Notes: a model not told the origin generated them from the letters alone. 64,000 bases of DNA from Halobacillus_B sp963739045 (GCA_963739045.1 CAVTYY010000001.1:248001-312000), one strand, 5' to 3'; numbered from the stretch's first letter, positions 27,959 to 42,189 are shown. Numbers and translations are program-made.

Positions 27959-28581
27959 TATGAGAGCACCTCCCCTGCTTTTTCAGCTGCTTCCTTCGTT
28001 AGGATCAGCTTGTCATGCGTTAGTAAATCTAACACACTAACTTCTTCTACAGAAAGTGATTTAACTGTAGGAAGATTGTTAGAAGAAAGAGTTACATTTT
28101 CATCTTTCTCTGCAGTAACAATCAGAGCTTTTTCATTTACGTCCAGCGCTTTAAGCATATTTACAACTTCTTTGGTTTTTGGAGCATCAAAAGAGATACT
28201 GTCAAGAACAACGAGGTTGTCTTCTTTTACTTTTGAAGAGTATGCAGATTGAAGAGCTAAACGACGTACTTTTCTAGGCATTGTATAGCTGTAGCTGCGT
28301 GGTGTTGGACCGAACACAGTACCACCGCCGACCCATTGAGGTGCACGGATTGTACCTTGTCGAGCACGGCCAGTACCTTTCTGGCGCCATGGTTTACGTC
28401 CACCGCCGCGAACTTCAGCACGGTTTTTTACTTTGTGTGTGCCTTGACGCAAGGATGCGCGCTGCATTAACACAGTTTCATGTAATACGTGAGTATTAGG
28501 TTCGATACCGAAAACGGCGTCATTCAGTTCGATGTCTCCAACGTTAGAACCGCTTTGGTTTAATAGTGCTACTTTAGGCAT
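27958..28581 (-). CDS. rplD: 50S ribosomal protein L4 (uL4)
   Basis: 207-aa protein with a globular surface domain and a tunnel-lining loop (RNRAEVRGGGRKPWRQKGTG-like segment, here beginning KVKNRAEVRGGGRKPW). In E. coli L4 represses the S10 operon by attenuation; I saw no such leader at rpsJ. It lies between rplC and rplW. Confidence 0.98.
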   Translation of the reverse strand: MPKVALLNQSGSNVGDIELNDAVFGIEPNTHVLHETVLMQRASLRQGTHKVKNRAEVRGGGRKPWRQKGTGRARQGTIRAPQWVGGGTVFGPTPRSYSYTMPRKVRRLALQSAYSSKVKEDNLVVLDSISFDAPKTKEVVNMLKALDVNEKALIVTAEKDENVTLSSNNLPTVKSLSVEEVSVLDLLTHDKLILTKEAAEKAGEVLS

Positions 28582-28603
28582 GACATATCCTCCCTTCAGT
28601 TAA

Positions 28604-29236
28604 TTATTTGCTTGCCTTTACTGCACTTGTGATTTTCACATAAGATTTTTTCGGGCCAGGTACATTACCTTTGATTAGAAGTAAGTTACGCTCAGCGTCC
28701 ACTCTTACTACTTCAAGGTTTTGAAGAGTAACTTTTTCATTACCCATTTGTCCAGGCAGGTTTTTGCCTTTAAATACGTGCATTGGATCGATTGGACCCA
28801 TAGCACCTGGACGACGGTGATAACGGGAACCGTGGCTCATTGGTCCGCGAGATTGATTGTGACGCTTGATCGAACCTGCGAATCCTTTACCTTTTGAAGT
28901 TCCTGTTACATCAATTACATCACCAGCTTCGAAAATATCCACTTTAACCTCTTGACCAAGTTCATAGTCATCAAGGTTTGTATTACGGAATTCACGAATG
29001 TAGCGCTTAGGTGTTGTACTTGCTTTATCAGCGTGACCTTGGTCAGCCTTTTTTAAACGATTGGACTTCTGATCTGCGAAACCAAGTTGCAACGCTTCAT
29101 AGCCATCAACTTCTGTTGTTTTCATTTGAAGAACAACGTTTGGCTCTGCTTGTACAACAGTTACTGGGATCAACTCTCCACCTTCAGAGAAGATTTGAGT
29201 CATACCGACCTTACGTCCTAAGATTCCTTTCGTCAT
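28604..29236 (-). CDS. rplC: 50S ribosomal protein L3 (uL3)
   Basis: 210-aa assembly-initiator protein reaching the peptidyl transferase centre. TKGILGRKVGMTQIFSEGGE, the loop GSRYHRRPGAMGPIDPMHVF and KGKNLPGQMGNEKVTLQNL are conserved. The ATG follows AGGAGGTG and lies 32 bp after rpsJ. Confidence 0.98.
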   Translation of the reverse strand: MTKGILGRKVGMTQIFSEGGELIPVTVVQAEPNVVLQMKTTEVDGYEALQLGFADQKSNRLKKADQGHADKASTTPKRYIREFRNTNLDDYELGQEVKVDIFEAGDVIDVTGTSKGKGFAGSIKRHNQSRGPMSHGSRYHRRPGAMGPIDPMHVFKGKNLPGQMGNEKVTLQNLEVVRVDAERNLLLIKGNVPGPKKSYVKITSAVKASK

Positions 29237-29268
29237 CCGTTACACCTCCTAATATAATTCAATATAAT

Positions 29269-29577
29269 TTATAGTTTAATTTCGATATCCACACCAGATG
29301 GTAGATCCAAACGCATTAATGAATCAACGGTCTGTGGTGTTGGATTAACAATGTCGATTAGACGTTTGTGAGTGCGCATCTCGAACTGCTCACGAGCATC
29401 TTTATACTTGTGAGTTGCACGAAGTACTGTGTAAATTGACTTTTCAGTTGGAAGCGGGATTGGACCAGATACATTAGCACCGGAACGCTTCGCTGTGTCT
29501 ACGATTTTCTCAGCAGATTGATCAAGTACACGGTGATCATACGCCTTTAAACGAATACGAATTTTCTCTTTTGCCAT
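29269..29577 (-). CDS. rpsJ: 30S ribosomal protein S10 (uS10, NusE)
   Basis: 102-aa 30S head protein that also acts with NusB in transcription antitermination on rRNA operons. KEKIRIRLKAYDHRVLDQSA, GPIPLPTEKSIYTVLRATHK and RLIDIVNPTPQTVDSLMRLD are conserved. ATG 29577 lies 8 nt after AAGGAGGG; in-frame codons to 29688 have no ribosome binding site. First gene of the S10 operon, behind two promoters at 29713-29810. Confidence 0.98.
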   Translation of the reverse strand: MAKEKIRIRLKAYDHRVLDQSAEKIVDTAKRSGANVSGPIPLPTEKSIYTVLRATHKYKDAREQFEMRTHKRLIDIVNPTPQTVDSLMRLDLPSGVDIEIKL

Positions 29578-29712
29578 TATTTTCCCTCCTTCTTCGCCCA
29601 TTTTTAAAATAGACTTTCTCCGCGAAAATTCACTTGACTCACTAGCCATGGCAAAGGGGCCGGGTGTGTCAACAACCTTTCGCTTCATCGCCTTTTATGA
29701 CCAACATTATTC

Positions 29713-29741
29713 ATTATATAGAAGAATACCGATCAATGCAA
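29713..29741 (-). promoter_or_regulatory. S10 operon promoter, proximal
   Basis: Minus strand TTGCAT (complement of 29736-29741), 17-bp spacer, TATAAT (complement of 29713-29718). It lies about 135 bp before rpsJ. Confidence 0.75.
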
Positions 29742-29781
29742 GGTGTAATTCACATTTTTTTAAATATGAACACCTCAAAGA

Positions 29782-29810
29782 ATTATACTAGCTAATCAGA
29801 TGAATTTCAA
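29782..29810 (-). promoter_or_regulatory. S10 operon promoter, distal
   Basis: Minus strand TTGAAA (complement of 29805-29810), 17-bp spacer, TATAAT (complement of 29782-29787). It forms a tandem pair with the proximal site. Confidence 0.7.
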
Positions 29811-29958
29811 GTATAATCTTGTCTCCTCGCACAAGTTCATATCCCAACAAAAAAAGCCCGCTGCTCCAGCTGACTTCCATGAACTCTATATGGAATAATT
29901 ACGACTGTTTTCTATTAAAACAAACTTTGGACTCAGTTGCAACCAAAGCCTATATATA
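29811..29958. other. gene-free interval between tuf terminator and S10 promoters
   Basis: No credible ORF. In B. subtilis the gene ybaC lies at about this point; nothing resembling it remains. On the minus strand a short GCTG-GAG-CAGC hairpin followed by U7 near 29850-29870 could be a weak terminator. Nothing else is recognised. Confidence 0.4.
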
Positions 29959-29960
29959 TA

Positions 29961-29990
29961 AAAAGAGGCAGCGCTTAGGCTGCCTCTTTT
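29961..29990 (-). terminator. terminator of tuf (end of str operon)
   Basis: Minus-strand hairpin AAAAGAGGCAGCC...GGCTGCCTCTTTT-type with only a short loop, ending in a U-rich tract. The same arms with A/T runs on both sides could also act from the other strand. Confidence 0.9.
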
Positions 29991-30012
29991 GAATATTCAG
30001 CTGATCCAGAAA

Positions 30013-31203
<1,191 letters not shown>

Positions 31204-31293
31204 TAGTATATTTCCTCCTTTAATTAAATAACAAAGTTTATGATTGATCGTTTATTTGAAGCCTAGGAGACAGTTCACTGCACTCCTAAGCTT

Positions 31294-31322
31294 ACAATAC
31301 AAGTTATACTTTAACTCGTCAA
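31294..31322 (-). promoter_or_regulatory. tuf promoter
   Basis: Minus strand TTGACG (complement of 31317-31322), 17-bp spacer, TATTGT (complement of 31294-31299), immediately after the fusA stop codon. It would let EF-Tu be made in excess over EF-G. Confidence 0.65.
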
Positions 31323-31331
31323 AAAAATCAA

Positions 31332-33410
31332 TTATTCACCAGAATTTTTCTTGATGATTTCCTCAGAAATACTCTTAGGTACTTCTTCGTAGTGATCAAA
31401 ATGCATAGTGTAGGTTCCGCGTCCTTGTGTATTGGAACGCAACGCTGTTGCATAGCCAAACATTTCAGATAGAGGAACAAACGCTTTAACAACCTGCGCA
31501 GTACCACGAGTTTCCATACCTTCAACACGTCCGCGACGGGAAGTTACATCACCCATGATATCACCCATGTATTCTTCAGGAATTACAACTTCAACTTTCA
31601 TCATTGGTTCCAGAAGAACAGGTTTACATTTGTTTTTAGCTTCTTTAAGTGCCATTGATGCAGCAACTTTAAAGGCCATTTCGTTAGAGTCGACATCGTG
31701 ATAAGACCCATCATAAAGAGTGGCCTTAATGTCTACCATAGGATACCCAGCTAATACGCCGTTCTCCAAGGATTCTTTAATACCAGCCTCTACGGATGGA
31801 ATGTACTCACGAGGTACAACACCACCAACGATTTTGTTTACGAATTCAAAGCCGCCACCTTCTTCATTAGGTTCAAAAGTCACCCAAACGTGGCCGAATT
31901 GTCCGCGTCCGCCAGACTGACGTACGAATTTACCTTCAACGTTAGCACTTCCACGGAAGGTTTCACGATAAGCAACTTGCGGAGCTCCAATGTTAGCTTC
32001 TACTTTAAACTCACGGCGAAGTCGGTCAACAATGATGTCCAGGTGAAGCTCACCCATACCAGCAATGATGGTTTGACCAGTTTCAACGTTTGTTTCAGTA
32101 CGGAAAGTTGGATCTTCTTCAGCAAGTTTACCTAAGGCGATGGACATTTTATCCTGGTCAGCTTTTGATTTTGGTTCAATAGCTACAGAGATAACTGGTT
32201 CTGGGAATTCCATAGATTCAAGAATAACAAGACTCTTTTCATCACATAGAGTATCACCAGTACCTGTATCTTTTAGTCCTACTGCCCCCGCAATGTCACC
32301 AGCATATACAGTAGAGATTTCTTCACGAGAATTCGCATGCATTTGCAGGATTCGTCCTACACGTTCACGCTTATCTTTCGTGGAGTTCTTTACGTAAGAA
32401 CCAGCATTTAAAGTACCAGAGTAAACACGGAAGAAAGTTAGTTTACCAACGTAAGGGTCGGTAGCAACTTTAAAGGCCAAAGCAGAGAATGGCTCTTTAT
32501 CGTCAGCTTTACGAACAACTTCTTCTTCTGTTTGCGGCACATGTCCTTCAATCGGAGGAACATCTAATGGAGATGGAAGGTAATCAATTACCCCATCAAT
32601 TAGCAGCTGTACCCCTTTGTTTTTGAAAGCTGAACCACAGAACACAGGATAGAAATCAACTGTTAGAGTTGCTGTACGGATAGCCACTTTCAGCTGTTCA
32701 TTAGTGATTTCTTCTCCTTCAAGGTACTGCATCATCAAGTCTTCATCAAGTTCCGCTACGGATTCAACTAGCTTCGCACGGTACTCTTCGGCTTGATCTT
32801 TGTATTCATCAGGAATAGGGCGTGCTTCAGCACGAGTTCCTAAGTCATCCATGTAGAAGAATGCTTCCATTGTTACCAAGTCAATGATTCCTTCGAATTC
32901 ATCTTCTGCTCCAATAGGAAGCTGAACTGCTGCAGCATTTGCTCCAAGGCGGTCTTTCAAGGTACCTAAGGAGTAAATGAAATCTGCACCAATTTTGTCC
33001 ATTTTGTTAACGAACACAATACGTGGAACACCGTAAGTGGTTGCCTGACGCCATACTGTTTCAGTTTGTGGTTCTACACCAGACTGAGCATCGAGTACAG
33101 CTACAGAGCCATCTAGTACACGAAGGGAACGTTCAACCTCAACTGTGAAGTCTACGTGACCAGGCGTGTCGATGATATTAATACGATGACCATTCCACTG
33201 AGCAGTAGTGGCAGCGGAAGTAATGGTAATTCCGCGTTCCTGTTCCTGCTCCATCCAGTCCATTTGTGAAGCACCTTCGTGAGTTTCACCAATTTTGTGG
33301 ATACGTCCTGTGTAGAAAAGAATACGTTCTGTAGCAGTAGTCTTACCGGCATCAATGTGAGCCATAATACCAATGTTACGAGTCTTTTCTAAGGAGAACT
33401 CTCTAGGCAT
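31332..33410 (-). CDS. fusA: elongation factor G
   Basis: 692-aa translocase GTPase, five domains. G1 AHIDAGKTT near 17-25, G2 RGITITSA, G3 DTPGHVDF, G4 NKMDKIG; domain IV GGRGQFGHVWVTFEP and the C-terminal RGRVEGMETRGTAQVV are in place. The start follows AAGGAG. It is the third gene of rpsL-rpsG-fusA-tuf, with a 44-bp gap after rpsG. Confidence 0.99.
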   Translation of the reverse strand: MPREFSLEKTRNIGIMAHIDAGKTTATERILFYTGRIHKIGETHEGASQMDWMEQEQERGITITSAATTAQWNGHRINIIDTPGHVDFTVEVERSLRVLDGSVAVLDAQSGVEPQTETVWRQATTYGVPRIVFVNKMDKIGADFIYSLGTLKDRLGANAAAVQLPIGAEDEFEGIIDLVTMEAFFYMDDLGTRAEARPIPDEYKDQAEEYRAKLVESVAELDEDLMMQYLEGEEITNEQLKVAIRTATLTVDFYPVFCGSAFKNKGVQLLIDGVIDYLPSPLDVPPIEGHVPQTEEEVVRKADDKEPFSALAFKVATDPYVGKLTFFRVYSGTLNAGSYVKNSTKDKRERVGRILQMHANSREEISTVYAGDIAGAVGLKDTGTGDTLCDEKSLVILESMEFPEPVISVAIEPKSKADQDKMSIALGKLAEEDPTFRTETNVETGQTIIAGMGELHLDIIVDRLRREFKVEANIGAPQVAYRETFRGSANVEGKFVRQSGGRGQFGHVWVTFEPNEEGGGFEFVNKIVGGVVPREYIPSVEAGIKESLENGVLAGYPMVDIKATLYDGSYHDVDSNEMAFKVAASMALKEAKNKCKPVLLEPMMKVEVVIPEEYMGDIMGDVTSRRGRVEGMETRGTAQVVKAFVPLSEMFGYATALRSNTQGRGTYTMHFDHYEEVPKSISEEIIKKNSGE

Positions 33411-33454
33411 GAATCTTTCTCCTTCCTGATAGTAAATTTATTTTTTGCTGGTGA

Positions 33455-33925
33455 TTACCAACGATAGTGAGCGAATGCTTTGTTTGCTTCCGCCATTTTG
33501 TGCATATCTTCACGACGCTTAACTGCAGCACCGGTATTGTTACCTGCATCTAGAATTTCGTTAGCCAGGCGTTCTTCCATTGTTTTCTCTCCGCGAAGAC
33601 GCGCATAGTTAACAATGAAACGTAAACCTAGAGCTTGACGACGCTCAGGACGTACCTCAACTGGTACTTGGTAGTTAGAACCACCGACACGGCGAGCGCG
33701 TACTTCTAGTACGGGCATTACATTTTTCATTGCTTGTTCAAAAGTTTCCATAGCGTCGTTTCCGCCGCGCTCTTGAACTAGTTCAAAAGCTTTATAAAGA
33801 ATCTTCTGAGCTTTACCGCGCTGACCATCAACCATGATTTGGTTGATCAAGCGAGTAACAAGCTTTGAATTGTACATTGGATCTGGTAACACATCACGTT
33901 TAGCTACTGGACCTTTACGTGGCAT
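33455..33925 (-). CDS. rpsG: 30S ribosomal protein S7 (uS7)
   Basis: 156-aa nucleator of 30S head assembly, contacting E-site tRNA. PRKGPVAKRDVLPDPMYNSK, ARRVGGSNYQVPVEVRPERR and the C-terminal MHKMAEANKAFAHYRW are conserved. AAGGGAGGGG precedes the ATG. It lies between rpsL and fusA. Confidence 0.98.
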   Translation of the reverse strand: MPRKGPVAKRDVLPDPMYNSKLVTRLINQIMVDGQRGKAQKILYKAFELVQERGGNDAMETFEQAMKNVMPVLEVRARRVGGSNYQVPVEVRPERRQALGLRFIVNYARLRGEKTMEERLANEILDAGNNTGAAVKRREDMHKMAEANKAFAHYRW

Positions 33926-33978
33926 ATGTTCCCCTCCCTTCTTAATTAAGTGATTTATTAAGCGATATTAAATATCGA

Positions 33979-34392
33979 TTATTGTTTAGGCTTTTTAGTA
34001 CCGTATTTAGAACGGCCTTGTCTGCGTCCATCTACGCTTGCAGTATCAAGTGCACCGCGAACGATGTGATAACGCACACCTGGTAAGTCCTTAACACGTC
34101 CGCCACGGATAAGAACAACACTGTGCTCTTGAAGGTTGTGGCCGATACCAGGAATGTAGGCGTTAACCTCAAGCTGGTTAGTCAAACGAACACGTGCATA
34201 CTTACGTAGTGCAGAGTTCGGTTTCTTTGGTGTCATTGTACCAACACGTGTACAAACCCCGCGTTTCTGCGGTGAAGACTGATCAGTCATACGCTTTTTA
34301 TAGCTGTTAAAGCCTTTGTTCAAAGCTGGAGAGTCAGACTTTCTAGTTTTGTTCACGCGTCCTTTACGTACTAATTGATTAATAGTAGGCAT
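33979..34392 (-). CDS. rpsL: 30S ribosomal protein S12 (uS12)
   Basis: 137-aa decoding-centre protein. NQLVRKGRVNKTRKSDSPAL, TPKKPNSALRK and GGRVKDLPGVRYH carry the lysines whose mutation gives streptomycin resistance; both are wild type. It heads the classical str genes, though transcription starts upstream of rplGB. Confidence 0.98.
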   Translation of the reverse strand: MPTINQLVRKGRVNKTRKSDSPALNKGFNSYKKRMTDQSSPQKRGVCTRVGTMTPKKPNSALRKYARVRLTNQLEVNAYIPGIGHNLQEHSVVLIRGGRVKDLPGVRYHIVRGALDTASVDGRRQGRSKYGTKKPKQ

Positions 34393-34458
34393 TTTGGAAA
34401 TCCTCCCTTCCTATTGCATTTTTTTAATACCACACATCCAGGTGGTTCATAAAAAGGC

Positions 34459-34494
34459 AAAAAACAAAGCTTTCGCGCCAAGCGCCAAAACTTT
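34459..34494 (-). terminator. weak terminator-like hairpin between rplGB and rpsL
   Basis: The minus strand folds AAAGTTTT with GAAAGCTTT (about 8 bp, one G-U) around a GC-rich GGCGC loop, followed by GUUUUUUG. It overlaps the rplGB stop codon. It would allow partial termination, so that rpsL expression depends on read-through. The stem is not strong. Confidence 0.4.
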
Positions 34495-34744
34495 ATTGCT
34501 TTATCGCCACTGTTGCAGCTCCTACATCTATACCACAAGCATTTCCCAAATCCTTCATTGATGCGACTCTTGTATGCGGGATATTGAGCTGCTTGGCTAG
34601 CCGGGCTACTTTCTCTGTCATAGACTGATCAGCATCTTCAGCCGTAATGACTTCATTCACTTCGCCATTTTTCATAGCTTTAAGTGTTTGTTTAGTCCCA
34701 ATGACTATTTCCTCTTTAGCCTTAGCCACTTTTTCATAAGACAT
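34493..34744 (-). CDS. rplGB: L7Ae-family K-turn-binding protein (YbxF, RplGB)
   Basis: 83-aa L7Ae/L30e/S12e/Gadd45-fold protein. B. subtilis YbxF binds K-turns in RNA such as SAM-I riboswitches, and is ribosome-associated. SYEKVAKAKEEIVIGTKQTL and the RNA-binding loop ACGIDVGAATVAI are visible. ATG 34744 lies 8 nt after GGAGG; a longer frame to 34783 spans the ribosome binding site. It is the first gene of the str transcription unit, behind the promoter at 34791-34819. Confidence 0.93.
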   Translation of the reverse strand: MSYEKVAKAKEEIVIGTKQTLKAMKNGEVNEVITAEDADQSMTEKVARLAKQLNIPHTRVASMKDLGNACGIDVGAATVAIKQ

Positions 34745-34790
34745 CTGCATATCCTCCAAAGCAACTAGGATAAATGGAAGCACCTTGATT

Positions 34791-34819
34791 ATATTATCAC
34801 TACGTAAAATTCATGTCAA
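34791..34819 (-). promoter_or_regulatory. promoter of rplGB-rpsL-rpsG-fusA
   Basis: Minus strand TTGACA (complement of 34814-34819), 17-bp spacer, TAATAT (complement of 34791-34796). It lies in the 141-bp gap after rpoC and is a near-consensus sigma-A site. Confidence 0.8.
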
Positions 34820-34885
34820 CTGAATTTTAAATAGTTTTCAAGATGCTCCCTAAATTTTACCCTAAAATTACCTTTAACTATTTAC

Positions 34886-37800
34886 TTAAGGCTGGGTGAC
34901 TTCTTCCACTGGTGCAGTCACTTGGTCTTTATTATCGGATTGAGCCTGAATCTTGCGGTAGCGGGTCATTCCTGTACCAGCAGGAACAAGCTTACCAATA
35001 ATAACATTTTCTTTAAGCCCTAGTAATTCATCACGCTTACCTTTGATCGCCGCATCAGTCAGGACACGAGTCGTTTCCTGGAAGGATGCTGCAGACAAGA
35101 AGCTGTCGGTTTCAAGCGAAGCTTTTGTAATACCAAGGATGACGGGACGTCCGACTGCTGGCTGTCCGCCTTCCATAAGAGCTTTCTGGTTGGCATCTTT
35201 AAATTGATGGATCTCAAGCAGAGAACCTGGAAGTACATCAGTGTCTCCGGAATCAAGTACACGGATTTTTCGAAGCATTTGGCGAACCATTACTTCTACG
35301 TGCTTGTCAGAGATTTCAACACCTTGCATACGATATACTTTCTGTACCTCTTTAAGAAGGTATTCCTGAACGCCATCCAGTCCTTGAACTGTCAGCAATT
35401 CTTTCGGATCAATGGAACCTTCAGTAAGTGGTTCACCCGCTTTGACTTCATCCCCAACGGAGACTTTCATGCGAGAACCATAAGGCGCTGTATAAGAACG
35501 TGTCTCTACTTTGCCTTGAACAACAATTTCTTGTTTTTCTTTTACTTCATTGATTTCTCGTACAGTACCTTCAATTTCAGTAATGACAGCTTGACCTTTC
35601 GGGTTACGAGCTTCTACGATTTCCTGGATACGCGGAAGACCTTGGGTGATATCGTCTCCAGCTACACCGCCCGTGTGGAAGGTACGCATAGTAAGCTGTG
35701 TACCTGGCTCACCAATGGATTGTGCTGCAATGATTCCCACAGCTTCTCCCACTTCGACTTCATCCCCTGTTGCAAGGTTGCGGCCATAACATTTCTTACA
35801 AACACCGTGTTTCGTGTTACATGTGAAAGCTGAGCGAATCACAACTTGTTTGATACCGGAATCTACGATTAGCTTAGCGGCATCTTCAAAGATAACTTCG
35901 TTTCTCGTTGCGAGTATTTCGCCAGTTTCAGGGTGCTTAATCGTTTGGAAAGCCGTACGGCCAATGAGACGGTCGATTAATGGCTCAATCGTTTCGGTGC
36001 CTTCAGTAAGCGAACTTACTGGGAGACCGCGATCTGTTCCACAATCATCCTCACGCACAATGACATCCTGAGCTACGTCTACAAGACGACGAGTCAAGTA
36101 ACCGGAATCGGCAGTTTTCAGTGCGGTATCGGCTAGACCTTTACGTGCACCGTGAGTGGAAATAAAGTACTCAAGAACTGTCAGACCTTCACGGAAGCTA
36201 GATTTGATCGGCAGTTCGATAATCCGGCCAGCCGGGTTGGCCATGAGTCCACGCATACCTGCGAGCTGAGTGAAGTTAGACGCGTTACCACGTGCTCCAG
36301 AATCACTCATCATAAAGATAGGGTTACGAGGGTTCAATGACTGCATAAGAAGATTTTGAATCGTATCTTTAGCGCCTGACCAAATTTCGATAACACGATC
36401 ATATCGTTCTTCTTCCGTGATTAAACCACGGCGGAACTGTTTTAATACTTTATCTACTTTTCCTTGAGCTTCTACTAAGATTTCCTGCTTCTCTGGAAGT
36501 ACCACAACGTCAGATACACCAACTGTGATACCTGCTTTAGTAGAGTAAGCAAAACCTAAGTCCTTCATACGGTCAAGCATTTTAGAAGTTTCACTGATAG
36601 AGAAGCGTTTAAACACTTCGGCAATGATATCCCCTAATATGCCTTTCTTAAACGGAGAAACCTCATCGCGCTTAGAAATTTCTTCGCGAATATTAGTGCC
36701 TTTCTCCACAAAGTACATAGGAGGTGTTTTCACTTCTAAATTCTCCTGCGTCGGCTCATTAATATAAGGGAAAGAGCTTGGCAGCATTTCATTGAAGATC
36801 AATTTACCCACGGAAGTTAACAGCAGCTGTTTATTCTGTTCTTCTGTAAAGGTATCGTTGTTAAGCGAACTTGCTTGCACAGCCACACGAGTGTGCAGAT
36901 GAACATAGCCGTTCTGATAAGCCATTATAGCTTCATTCAAATCTTTAAATGACATTCCTTCTCCAATTGCTCCCGGACGTTCCAGGGTTAGATAATAGTT
37001 ACCTAACACCATATCCTGAGAAGGAGTAACAACTGGTTTGCCATCTTTAGGGTTTAGAATGTTTTGTGCCGCAAGCATTAAAATACGAGCTTCTGCCTGA
37101 GCTTCAGAAGATAATGGAACGTGAACGGCCATTTGGTCTCCGTCAAAGTCAGCGTTGTAAGCTGTACATACCAGCGGGTGCAGACGAATCGCACGACCTT
37201 CAACAAGCGTCGGTTCGAATGCCTGAATACCTAAACGGTGCAGTGTAGGTGCGCGGTTTAATAGAACCGGATGCTCCTTGATTACATCTTCGAGTACATC
37301 CCAGACTTCCGGGTGCACACGTTCGATTTTCCGTTTAGCAGATTTAATATTATGAGCTAACCCACGGGATACAAGTTCTTTCATAACAAATGGCTTGAAT
37401 AGTTCGAGTGCCATTTCTTTTGGAAGTCCGCACTGATACATTTTCAATGATGGACCTACGACAATTACAGAACGCCCTGAATAGTCAACACGTTTACCTA
37501 ATAGGTTCTGACGGAAACGTCCTTGCTTCCCTTTCAGCATATGAGAAAGAGATTTAAGCGGACGATTTCCTGGTCCCGTTACAGGACGGCCGCGGCGGCC
37601 ATTATCAATAAGGGCGTCTACAGCTTCTTGCAGCATACGCTTCTCATTTTGAACAATGATCGTAGGGGCCCCAAGGTCTAACAACCTCTTCAAACGGTTG
37701 TTACGGTTAATGACACGGCGGTACAAGTCGTTTAAGTCTGATGTTGCAAAACGTCCTCCATCCAATTGAACCATTGGACGAAGTTCCGGCGGGATAACCG

Positions 37801-38494
37801 GCAGTACATCAAGAATCATCCAAGAAGGGTCATTTCCTGAATTACGGAAAGACTCTAACACTTCCAGACGTTTGATAGCACGCGTACGGCGCTGCCCTTG
37901 AGCAACTTTCAATTCTTCTTTAAGCGTCTCCACTTCTCCATCAAGATCGATGTCAAAAAGAAGTTTACGAATAGCTTCCGCACCCATAGCTGCCTGAAAT
38001 CCTTGACCAAACTTTTCACGATAGGCACGGTACTCTTTTTCTGAAAGCAGCTGTTTCCGTTCTAACGCTGTTTCACCAGGATCAGTTACGATATACGCCG
38101 CAAAATAAATCACTTCCTCCAAAGCACGCGGGGACATGTCAAGAACAAGTCCCATACGGCTTGGAATGCCTTTGAAGTACCAGATGTGAGAAACCGGGGC
38201 AGCTAATTCCAAGTGCCCCATACGCTCACGACGGACTTTTGCTTTCGTTACTTCAACTCCGCAGCGGTCACAAACGACACCTTTGTAACGGACACGTTTG
38301 TATTTACCACAATGACATTCCCAGTCTTTCTGCGGGCCAAAGATTCTTTCACAGAACAAGCCGTCTTTCTCTGGCTTTAAAGTACGATAGTTGATCGTTT
38401 CCGGCTTTTTAACCTCACCATAAGACCAAGAACGAATTTTATCAGGTGAAGCCAAGCCTATTTTCATATATTCAAAATTATTTACATCTAGCAA
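34886..38494 (-). CDS. rpoC: DNA-directed RNA polymerase subunit beta'
   Basis: 1202-aa catalytic subunit. The N-terminal zinc ribbon (CHCGKYKRVRYKGVVCDRC), the catalytic Mg site NADFDGDQMAVH, the bridge helix/trigger loop region GEPGTQLTMRTFHTGGVAGD and the second zinc site CNTKHGVCKKCYGR are intact. Start taken as TTG 38494 (MLDVNNFEY), 5 nt after GAGGTAGG, matching the B. subtilis N terminus; an ATG at 38521 has no homologous sequence. It follows rpoB by 67 bp. A low-complexity tail is short. Confidence 0.98.
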   Translation of the reverse strand: MLDVNNFEYMKIGLASPDKIRSWSYGEVKKPETINYRTLKPEKDGLFCERIFGPQKDWECHCGKYKRVRYKGVVCDRCGVEVTKAKVRRERMGHLELAAPVSHIWYFKGIPSRMGLVLDMSPRALEEVIYFAAYIVTDPGETALERKQLLSEKEYRAYREKFGQGFQAAMGAEAIRKLLFDIDLDGEVETLKEELKVAQGQRRTRAIKRLEVLESFRNSGNDPSWMILDVLPVIPPELRPMVQLDGGRFATSDLNDLYRRVINRNNRLKRLLDLGAPTIIVQNEKRMLQEAVDALIDNGRRGRPVTGPGNRPLKSLSHMLKGKQGRFRQNLLGKRVDYSGRSVIVVGPSLKMYQCGLPKEMALELFKPFVMKELVSRGLAHNIKSAKRKIERVHPEVWDVLEDVIKEHPVLLNRAPTLHRLGIQAFEPTLVEGRAIRLHPLVCTAYNADFDGDQMAVHVPLSSEAQAEARILMLAAQNILNPKDGKPVVTPSQDMVLGNYYLTLERPGAIGEGMSFKDLNEAIMAYQNGYVHLHTRVAVQASSLNNDTFTEEQNKQLLLTSVGKLIFNEMLPSSFPYINEPTQENLEVKTPPMYFVEKGTNIREEISKRDEVSPFKKGILGDIIAEVFKRFSISETSKMLDRMKDLGFAYSTKAGITVGVSDVVVLPEKQEILVEAQGKVDKVLKQFRRGLITEEERYDRVIEIWSGAKDTIQNLLMQSLNPRNPIFMMSDSGARGNASNFTQLAGMRGLMANPAGRIIELPIKSSFREGLTVLEYFISTHGARKGLADTALKTADSGYLTRRLVDVAQDVIVREDDCGTDRGLPVSSLTEGTETIEPLIDRLIGRTAFQTIKHPETGEILATRNEVIFEDAAKLIVDSGIKQVVIRSAFTCNTKHGVCKKCYGRNLATGDEVEVGEAVGIIAAQSIGEPGTQLTMRTFHTGGVAGDDITQGLPRIQEIVEARNPKGQAVITEIEGTVREINEVKEKQEIVVQGKVETRSYTAPYGSRMKVSVGDEVKAGEPLTEGSIDPKELLTVQGLDGVQEYLLKEVQKVYRMQGVEISDKHVEVMVRQMLRKIRVLDSGDTDVLPGSLLEIHQFKDANQKALMEGGQPAVGRPVILGITKASLETDSFLSAASFQETTRVLTDAAIKGKRDELLGLKENVIIGKLVPAGTGMTRYRKIQAQSDNKDQVTAPVEEVTQP

Positions 38495-38561
38495 GGGGCC
38501 TACCTCCCTTTTAGTATCCAAGTTTCACCCTAAGCTTAGAACAAAGATCTGGGGTTTAGTT

Positions 38562-42092
<3,531 letters not shown>

Positions 42093-42126
42093 CTGATTCA
42101 CCCCTCAAATCAAGCAATTTAATAAC

Positions 42127-42158
42127 GAAAAAAGGGTTCGGCAAAGGCATGCCGAACA
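42127..42158 (-). terminator. terminator-like hairpin directly before rpoB (candidate attenuator)
   Basis: Minus strand GTTCGGCA, 6-nt loop, TGCCGAAC, then CCUUUUUU. It ends about 35 nt before the rpoB start codon, inside the rpoBC leader, so it would prematurely end rpoBC transcription unless read through. Confidence 0.7.
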
Positions 42159-42189
42159 GGCTTGGGGTTGATCTTACCACAAGCACTAT

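Noticed and set aside
29578..29688. N-terminal extension of S10 (37 extra residues)
   Set aside because: The consensus ribosome binding site AAGGAGGG lies just before ATG 29577, and the extension has no similarity to S10.
35204..35833. 209-codon plus-strand ORF opposite rpoC
   Set aside because: It is antisense to a highly conserved part of rpoC, rich in Phe, Tyr and Ser as expected from reverse reading, with no ribosome binding site.
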